Part shown: positions 59,284 to 64,000 of the stretch, in pieces
How the letters are laid out: the number at the start of each line of letters is the position of its first letter
Position numbering within the stretch: the first letter of the stretch is position 1
NCBI GenBank assembly: GCA_964452645.1
Contig: CAYVMO010000012.1
Location: 31,779 to 95,778 of the forward strand
From: CAYXTW01 sp964452645
GTDB lineage: Bacteria; Zixibacteria; MSB-5A5; GN15; PGXB01
Direction of reading: 5' to 3'
Length of the DNA: 64,000 nucleotides
Notes under the pieces: generated by a model
What the model was told of the DNA's origin: nothing
Seen by the model: only the letters and a program-made list of their open reading frames with translations
The model's database searches: none
Made by a program: the position numbers and the translations under genes

Positions 59284-59997
59284 CTATCCTGTAGAATTAT
59301 CTATAATACGTAATAATACGTCAATAAATCCACAAACCTTAAGAGCGTCCTCTCGAGCAAAATTATCAGCGACATGGTGATGGGTCGTATTTCTAAAAGC
59401 AGGCACAATACCTTTAATAATAATCGATAAACCTCTTTGCTCTTCTTTGCTAGTGCTCAATTTCAATACTGTTTGAGCCAAATCGGCATTTATTGAAAAA
59501 CCAACCAGACTTTCACCTACAAGACGTTTAGATGGCTTTGCCTTTTTTCTAATTCTATCTTCCAATATAAGAGTCGCCTGATTAATCGCCCTATCGAAAT
59601 GTGCTTTGCCGAGTAATAAATCCTCGCACCGAGAACGAAGCTCAACGTCTTGTATGACATATTCTACGGCGGCTTTAAGTAATGTTTTTTTCCCGACTGC
59701 GGTTTGTTGGTTATTCTTGGCCTTGGAGGATTTTCGAGCTAATGAAGCAGGCTTTGATTGAGTAATTATAGTAGGTAATGAATACCTTATTTCCGCCTGA
59801 ATTTCAGGGTCGAGTTTCCGTTGATAAACGGATGTTCCTATGCCTTTTTCCTTGGCCAGTATTGCCAGAGCCGCCTTCGAAGATATGCCGAGTTTGTTGG
59901 CCTTTTGGCTAACCATCACATTTATGCGTGCTTTAGGAAAATCCAGCTTATTCGCCAGTTTAAGCATCAAATTGGGGTCTAATCTAGTTCGGGCCAT
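59284..59997 (-). CDS. TIGR02391/Ymh HEPN-family protein, candidate RNase effector
   Basis: About 237 residues. N-terminal residues 10-60 (ARINVMVSQKANKLGISSKAALAILAKEKGIG) resemble a small IF2-N-type helical domain. Residues about 120-237 match the TIGR02391/Ymh family: GKAHFDRAINQATLILEDRIRKKAK, GLSIIIKGIVPAFRNTTHHH. The Arg202-x4-His207 pair corresponds to the Rx4-6H motif of HEPN domains, many of which are RNases in toxin-antitoxin and abortive-infection systems. Start 59997 follows GGAGGAATAATTA and comes one base after the stop of the last mini-HTH gene. RNase activity is inferred from family only. Confidence 0.75.
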   Translation of the reverse strand: MARTRLDPNLMLKLANKLDFPKARINVMVSQKANKLGISSKAALAILAKEKGIGTSVYQRKLDPEIQAEIRYSLPTIITQSKPASLARKSSKAKNNQQTAVGKKTLLKAAVEYVIQDVELRSRCEDLLLGKAHFDRAINQATLILEDRIRKKAKPSKRLVGESLVGFSINADLAQTVLKLSTSKEEQRGLSIIIKGIVPAFRNTTHHHVADNFAREDALKVCGFIDVLLRIIDNSTG

Positions 59998-59998
59998 A

Positions 59999-60250
59999 TT
60001 AATTATTCCTCCGCTTTGGTGTAAGTAGCGTTCGAACGCTCTGAACTGTAGTACCCAAAATCTGTGCAATATCTTTTGCATCTAGACCGAAACCGGCGAA
60101 ATAGTCCACCAACTCACCCATGCCCTGTTTTCGTTTTTTTACCGATGAAAAGTCAGAATCGCCCAACAAAATTCGCAAGTTTAAAGCGAGTAATGCATTT
60201 AATTTTGCGGAGATATTCCCATTTTTGATTGATAATGATTCATTGTTCAT
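59999..60250 (-). CDS. Mini-HTH protein 4 of the HEPN operon
   Basis: An 83-residue protein. Residues about 40-78 form a sigma-70-region-4/HTH-like unit (GELVDYFAGFGLDAKDIAQILGTTVQSVRTLLTPKRRNN). The N-terminal 35 residues are helical without a recognised motif (LNALLALNLRILLG). Its ATG overlaps the stop of mini-HTH 3 (ATGA) and its stop lies one base before the HEPN gene. DNA binding is predicted, and targets are unknown. Confidence 0.75.
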   Translation of the reverse strand: MNNESLSIKNGNISAKLNALLALNLRILLGDSDFSSVKKRKQGMGELVDYFAGFGLDAKDIAQILGTTVQSVRTLLTPKRRNN

Positions 60251-60441
60251 TTATTATCCTTTGTCTTTTTAAGACCTTTAAGCATCTGATTAACTGTGGC
60301 TGTTTTCATTCGTATACGTTTCCCGATTTCTTTCTGAGTTAGCCCTAACTTGAAAAGCTCTATTGCCAACATGTACTTTCGAATATAATTAGGATCGTCT
60401 TGGCCATTTTTCTTCTTTGATTTAATTTTCTTGGCAGCCAT
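60247..60441 (-). CDS. Mini-HTH protein 3 of the HEPN operon
   Basis: A 64-residue basic protein: Lys-rich leader (MAAKKIKSKKKNGQD), then an HTH (YMLAIELFKLGLTQKEIGKRIRMKTATVNQMLKGLKK) and a Lys/Asp tail. AAGGTGG precedes its ATG. One base separates it from mini-HTH 2, and it overlaps mini-HTH 4 by 4 bases. Confidence 0.75.
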   Translation of the reverse strand: MAAKKIKSKKKNGQDDPNYIRKYMLAIELFKLGLTQKEIGKRIRMKTATVNQMLKGLKKTKDNK

Positions 60442-60442
60442 A

Positions 60443-60616
60443 TTATTTATCCACCTTTTTGAGATGTTGAACTATGCGGCTAACACGATTCATATCGACG
60501 GCGACGATTTCCCTTATTTTTTCCTGTGCAATACCGGCAAGTCCGAGCTGAATTATCATCAAGTCTCGTAATAAGTCCTCTACGGACGATTCTTTTCTCG
60601 ACTTTACCTTAGTCAT
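60443..60616 (-). CDS. Mini-HTH protein 2 of the HEPN operon (57 residues)
   Basis: A short gene found by reading the gap: ATG at 60616, TAA at 60443-60445, giving 57 residues that begin MTKVKSRKESSVEDLLRDL. The HTH-like part is MIIQLGLAGIAQEKIREIV followed by AVDMNRVSRIVQHLKK. AAAGGAG precedes the ATG by 9 bases. The start overlaps the end of mini-HTH 1 by 8 bases, and the next gene starts one base after its stop. Same layout as its neighbours although overall identity between them is low. Confidence 0.75.
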   Translation of the reverse strand: MTKVKSRKESSVEDLLRDLMIIQLGLAGIAQEKIREIVAVDMNRVSRIVQHLKKVDK

Positions 60617-60845
60617 TTTTCTTACTCCTTTTCTTCTTTAATTTACGCAAATGCGATATTTCCTTATTAACGTATACACCAGTTCTACCGACAACCTCGC
60701 TAATTTCCTTTGGCCTAAAACCCAAATCATGTAACCTAGCAATGCGCTCACTTAAAGTGAGAGGATTATCAATATTAAAAGAAATGATAAAACCTAACAT
60801 TGCCTTAAGCGTACGATCAATTGATTTCAATAAATCATCATTCAT
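60609..60845 (-). CDS. Mini-HTH protein 1, first gene of the HEPN operon
   Basis: A 78-residue protein. N-terminal helix (LLKSIDRTLKAMLGFIISFNIDN), then an HTH unit (SERIARLHDLGFRPKEISEVVGRTGVYVNKEISHLRKL) and a basic tail (KKKRSKKND). GAAGGTGA lies upstream of ATG 60845. A consensus-like promoter lies about 110 bases upstream, leaving a long AT-rich leader. Confidence 0.75.
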   Translation of the reverse strand: MNDDLLKSIDRTLKAMLGFIISFNIDNPLTLSERIARLHDLGFRPKEISEVVGRTGVYVNKEISHLRKLKKKRSKKND

Positions 60846-60957
60846 AATTCACCTTCGATAATTAATTATTTTTAATATTACTAAATTACTCTTATCATAG
60901 TTTGGTTTATCGTGCTACATAACAATAACATATCATATTACCACATTCATATTGTAA

Positions 60958-60987
60958 TTTATAGCAAAACTCATAAATATTTGTCAA
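60958..60987 (-). promoter_or_regulatory. Sigma-70-type promoter of the mini-HTH/HEPN operon
   Basis: Minus strand TTGACA (60982-60987), 18-base spacer, TATAAA (60958-60963). The roughly 100-base leader to 60845 is AT-rich and has direct-repeat-like TAACAATAACA, which might be an operator. Confidence 0.65.
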
Positions 60988-61551
60988 TCACTTTTTTATC
61001 CATAATTGGGGAATTTTACGAATTTCAACCAATTTATGATAATTTTCGGGATTTGTGACAGGAATTGGCACGGAAATTTTTAATCAGTGGTTGGTTTTTA
61101 AGTTGTCAGACCGCCCGTCGCCGCCCCCGTCTGGAGCGCACGGCTCGCTGACCTGCGCCCTCTTATTCAGGACATTTTTACAAAATCCCTACCACATCAA
61201 AGTTAATTCCGGGTCGGGGCCGTTATGTAGAAACATGAAAAAGGGAAGAATCCCGGCAGATGTGGACATCCGCCGGGCACAATAGCTACCATTATGGAAT
61301 ATTGCACCAAACAAAAACGCCACCAGAACACCACCGCCAGCTCCCAACGATTCCATTTTTTTTACACGGGAAAAAGCATAAAAAAAAGATGTTAAAATAT
61401 GCGAAACGAACCCAATTCATTGGACTATCAACCCCCACAATACGTTACACGAATTTTTCACGTTATTAAGAGGTAAAAAGGGATGTTTTATATGCGCTTC
61501 GATACCATTTTATGAGGGGAAAAGGCGGGGCGATGCCTTACACGTTTGCTG
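60988..61551. other. Gene-free repeat-like stretch
   Basis: No supported gene. About 61,128-61,157 carries CTGGAGCGCACGGCTCGCTG, a diverged GTCAGGAGC-type palindrome. About 61,385-61,440 carries ATGCGAAACGAACCCAATTC, a type of intergenic sequence met in some metagenomic bacterial genomes. Open frames here (61055-61285, 61260-61469) lack ribosome sites and family similarity. Confidence 0.4.
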
Positions 61552-61615
61552 GTCTTTTACGTGGAGATTGCCACGTCGTCTCTCGCTAAAGCTCGTTCCT
61601 CCTCGCAATGACGTT
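61552..61615 (-). repeat. Dispersed intergenic repeat (CGTCATTGCGAG type), copy 4, inverted
   Basis: Read on the minus strand: CGTCATTGCGAGGAGGAACG, then GAGAGACGACGTGGCAATCTCC. It matches the copies at 35,085 and 38,613. Confidence 0.8.
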
Positions 61616-61625
61616 ACGAAAAGTA

Positions 61626-61661
61626 TGATAAAAAAAGCCCCGCCCGAAAGCGGCGGGGCTT
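61626..61661 (-). terminator. Terminator of the EF-G-like gene
   Basis: AAGCCCCGCC (61635-61644) and GGCGGGGCTT (61652-61661) form a 10-bp stem; on the minus strand a run of T follows. It lies 26 bases after the stop codon. Confidence 0.95.
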
Positions 61662-61686
61662 CAGTCGCATGATGGAGTTGCAGAAT

Positions 61687-63765
61687 TTATTCGTCGCGGG
61701 ATTGTTTGATTTCCGCGATAACTTTCTCGGTAATGTCGCGCGGGACCTCCTCGTAATGCGAGAATATCCGCGAGTAGACACCCTGGCCGGAAGTCATCGA
61801 TCTCAGATCGACCGAATAGTTATACAATTCGGCCTGCGGGACGGTCGCCCGGATGCGGGTATAACGCCCCTCGGGATCCATTCCGGCGATTTTACCCCGC
61901 CGGGAAGACAGGTCACCCATGACGTCGCCGGTGAAATCTTCCGGAACCAGAATTTCGACTTTGCTGATCGGCTCCAGCAGGACGGGATTACACTGCAAAA
62001 AGCCCTCTTTGAAGGCCATCGAGGCGGCCATTTTGAAGGCCATATCGGAGGAGTCGACGGCATGGTAGGAGCCATAGAAAACAGCGACCCTGATGTCGAC
62101 AACCGGCGAGCCGGCCAGACCGCCGGCCTGCATCGCCTCGACAATACCTTTTTCTACCGACGGGATATATTTGTTGGGGATGACGCCGCCCTTGATTTCG
62201 TCGGAGAATATGAATCCCTCGCCGCGTCTGGTCGGTTCCAGCCTGAGATGAACGTCACCATATTGGCCGCGTCCGCCGCTTTGCTTTTTATATCGATGCT
62301 GGATTTCGGTTTTGCCTTTTATCGTTTCGCGATAGGGGATACGCGGTTTGAACAGATCGACTTCGACTCCATAACGCGCCTTAAGTTTACCCATGATGAT
62401 TTCGGTATGCGTCGAACCCTGGGTAAACAATACCGTCTGTCGGAGAGCCGGATCGATAACCAGTTTGAAAGATGGGTCCTCGCCCATGATTTTCTGCAGC
62501 CCGGTTGACATCTTTTCCTCATCCCCTTTGGCCCTGGGCTTCAATCCGATATCCATGACCGGCTCGGGGAATTCCATCTGCGGGACGATCAACGGATTAT
62601 CTTTTGCGCTCAGAGTGTGCCCGGTAGCCGATCCCTTCAGTTTGACCAGCGCCGCGATATCACCGGCGTTGGCCGCGTCGATTTCGGTCCGTTCCTTGCC
62701 GGTAACCGAATATACCTGGCCGATCCGCTCGGGAACGCTTTTGGCATGGTTGTAAAGTTCCAGCCCTTGATTGATTTTGCCGGAAATTACTTTTATGAGC
62801 GAAATCTCGCCGATATGCGATTCGGAGAGCGATTTGAATATGAATGCGATTGGCTTGCCGGAGGCGTCTACTTCGACATTAACAAGCTCTTCGGTTCTGG
62901 ACTTGAATAGATTCTGCTCGGGACGTATATCCGGGGAGGGGAGAAAATCGGCGGCGAATTCAAGTAACGTCGAGACGCCGGCATTTCTGTCAGCTGAGCC
63001 GAATAAAATCGGGAATATGGTTTGTTCGTTGATTGCCTTTTTCAAGCCGCCCAGGATTTCCGGCGGGGTCAATTCGCCTTTGTCGAAAAACTTCTCCAGC
63101 AGAGCGTCATCGGTTTCAGCGACGTCTTCGACTAATTTTTGTTTGGCTTCTTCCGCGGCCGCTTTCAGGTTTTCGGGAATATCGGCCGGCGTCGCTTTAC
63201 CTTTATCGTCAAAAGTGAAGCCCTTCATCTTTACAAGGTCGATTACGCCCTTGAAATCGGGACCCTCCCCGATAGGAATCTGGATCGGTATCGCTTTCAG
63301 GCCATATCGTTTTTGAAGTTGAGCGACGATATCGGCCGTTTTGACATGCTCTTTTTCAACCTTGTTGATAAAGAAAATTCGGGGCAGGTTGGATTTCTTC
63401 ACGTATTGATATTGAATTTCGGTGCCCACCTCGATTCCAGCGTTGGCGTTCAGAACCATGACAGCCGTCTCGGCGACACTCAATCCGGCGATAAGCTCGC
63501 CGATAAAGTCGGGATTACCGGGCAGGTCGAGGACATTAATTTTGCTGTTTTTTCCGGGGCAAACGATCAACGACAAGCCGATTGAAGTTTTCCGATTGAT
63601 TTCTTCGTCGGTAAAATCCGAAATCGATGTTCCGTCGTCAACTTTTCCCAGCCTGTTTGTTATGCCGGATGTAAAAGCGATAGCGTCAGCCAGGCTGGTC
63701 TTACCACAGCCGCGCTGGCCAATCAAGGCAATATTTCTGATCTGTTCGGTGTCGTAAACCTTCAC
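61687..63765 (-). CDS. EF-G-like translational GTPase with altered G motifs
   Basis: A 692-residue five-domain elongation-factor-G paralogue of the EF-G2-like group. The P loop is GQRGCGKTS (16-24) rather than GHxDxGKTT. The G3 motif reads DLPGNPDF, with Asn84 where canonical EF-G has the catalytic His. The G4 motif is NKVE (135-138) rather than NKxD. Domain IV/V sequence is well kept (QSGGRGQYGDVHLRLEP, VPQAELYNYSVDLRSMTSGQGVYSRIFSHYEEVP). The GTG start at 63765 has AGGAGG 8 bases upstream. It may act in ribosome recycling, rescue or a regulatory role; slow or absent GTP hydrolysis is inference. Confidence 0.9.
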   Translation of the reverse strand: MKVYDTEQIRNIALIGQRGCGKTSLADAIAFTSGITNRLGKVDDGTSISDFTDEEINRKTSIGLSLIVCPGKNSKINVLDLPGNPDFIGELIAGLSVAETAVMVLNANAGIEVGTEIQYQYVKKSNLPRIFFINKVEKEHVKTADIVAQLQKRYGLKAIPIQIPIGEGPDFKGVIDLVKMKGFTFDDKGKATPADIPENLKAAAEEAKQKLVEDVAETDDALLEKFFDKGELTPPEILGGLKKAINEQTIFPILFGSADRNAGVSTLLEFAADFLPSPDIRPEQNLFKSRTEELVNVEVDASGKPIAFIFKSLSESHIGEISLIKVISGKINQGLELYNHAKSVPERIGQVYSVTGKERTEIDAANAGDIAALVKLKGSATGHTLSAKDNPLIVPQMEFPEPVMDIGLKPRAKGDEEKMSTGLQKIMGEDPSFKLVIDPALRQTVLFTQGSTHTEIIMGKLKARYGVEVDLFKPRIPYRETIKGKTEIQHRYKKQSGGRGQYGDVHLRLEPTRRGEGFIFSDEIKGGVIPNKYIPSVEKGIVEAMQAGGLAGSPVVDIRVAVFYGSYHAVDSSDMAFKMAASMAFKEGFLQCNPVLLEPISKVEILVPEDFTGDVMGDLSSRRGKIAGMDPEGRYTRIRATVPQAELYNYSVDLRSMTSGQGVYSRIFSHYEEVPRDITEKVIAEIKQSRDE

Positions 63766-63811
63766 CCGAAAATCCTCCTGTTCAATAAAATCGTATTTAT
63801 GTAAGTCGCGT

Positions 63812-63840
63812 ATTATACTTCACCCGGTCGGCTTTGTCAA
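63812..63840 (-). promoter_or_regulatory. Consensus sigma-70 promoter for the EF-G-like gene
   Basis: Minus strand TTGACA (63835-63840), 17-base spacer, TATAAT (63812-63817): a perfect match to both hexamers and optimal spacing, 47 bases before the start codon. It suggests strong basal expression. From 63841 to the window end nothing else is recognised. Confidence 0.85.
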
Positions 63841-64000
63841 ATCATTTTGGGCGGTTTTTTGTTTTTCGGGGCGGTTTCTTCTGAAAAGGCGTAAAGTAGT
63901 GATCAGTCGATTATTTGGATTAAGCCCGACCCGGCAAAATATATCTTGTGAAATAATTCACGATATTTTATTTTTTGAGTATTGGTTGTATTGCAGGTTA

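Noticed and set aside
61055..61469. Two overlapping open frames in the repeat-rich region before the EF-G-like gene
   Set aside because: They run through palindromic repeat fragments, lack ribosome sites and have low-complexity translations.
1..64000. CRISPR arrays, insertion-sequence transposases, rRNA or prophage structural genes
   Set aside because: None found on reading either strand; the repeats seen are dispersed palindromes, not regularly spaced.

Overview
This window comes from a Gram-negative, flagellated bacterium of moderate GC content. An outer-membrane OmpA-type protein, L- and P-ring genes (flgH, flgI), a secreted protein ending in a FlgD-Ig/T9SS-like sorting domain, a PEP-CTERM protein, the fliW-csrA pair and large FlgL, flagellin and FliD proteins together point to a lineage near the FCB superphylum, for example candidate phylum Zixibacteria. 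That placement is inferred from gene style only; no rRNA is present.

Layout. 1-8.9 kb: housekeeping and stress genes on the + strand (partial EamA transporter, OmpA-like protein, a peroxiredoxin, small enzymes, cutA, SAM hydrolase, dCMP deaminase, nrdR), interrupted by a minus-strand accessory block (RHS C-terminus with an M15-peptidase-like effector, a probable periplasmic immunity protein, and a fragment). The peroxiredoxin is very probably a selenoprotein: an in-frame TGA lies exactly at the peroxidatic Cys codon and is followed at SECIS distance by a GGUC-loop hairpin. 8.9-20 kb: an HDOD-HisKA hybrid, tatC, a menA-like gene, an AT-rich predicted nuclease, kup, a glutathione-peroxidase-like gene, tRNA-Gly(CCC), a DUF512 radical SAM gene, der, and a PEP-CTERM gene with a sigma-54-type promoter.

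20.9-56.4 kb: one large motility region. A PP2C/RsbW/STAS partner-switching module, a receiver protein, a histidine kinase and an NtrC-type activator precede motAB, flgBC-orf-fliEFGHIJ, flgFGAHI-flgJ, flgN-flgK-csrA-flgL-fliW, a TPR-glycosyltransferase, fliC, fliD-fliS, a FlgN-like gene and a second HDOD gene. The promoters tell a consistent story. Sigma-54 sites (GG-N10-GC) precede flgB and flgF, matching the NtrC-type regulator. Sigma-28-like sites precede motA, fliC, the first HDOD gene and possibly the PP2C gene. The flagellin leader carries a hairpin with a GGA loop, fitting CsrA/FliW control. Copies of an intergenic repeat form the last codons of fliJ and the signal-peptide n-region of flgA.

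56.5-64 kb: queA, a repeat-rich stretch with a TPR/beta-barrel protein, then an AT-rich minus-strand operon of four tandem mini-HTH proteins (78, 57, 64 and 83 residues) translationally chained to a TIGR02391/Ymh HEPN-family protein with an Rx4H motif. This is the best candidate here for an undescribed, possibly defensive, system. The window ends with an EF-G-like GTPase with altered G motifs, driven by a near-perfect consensus sigma-70 promoter.
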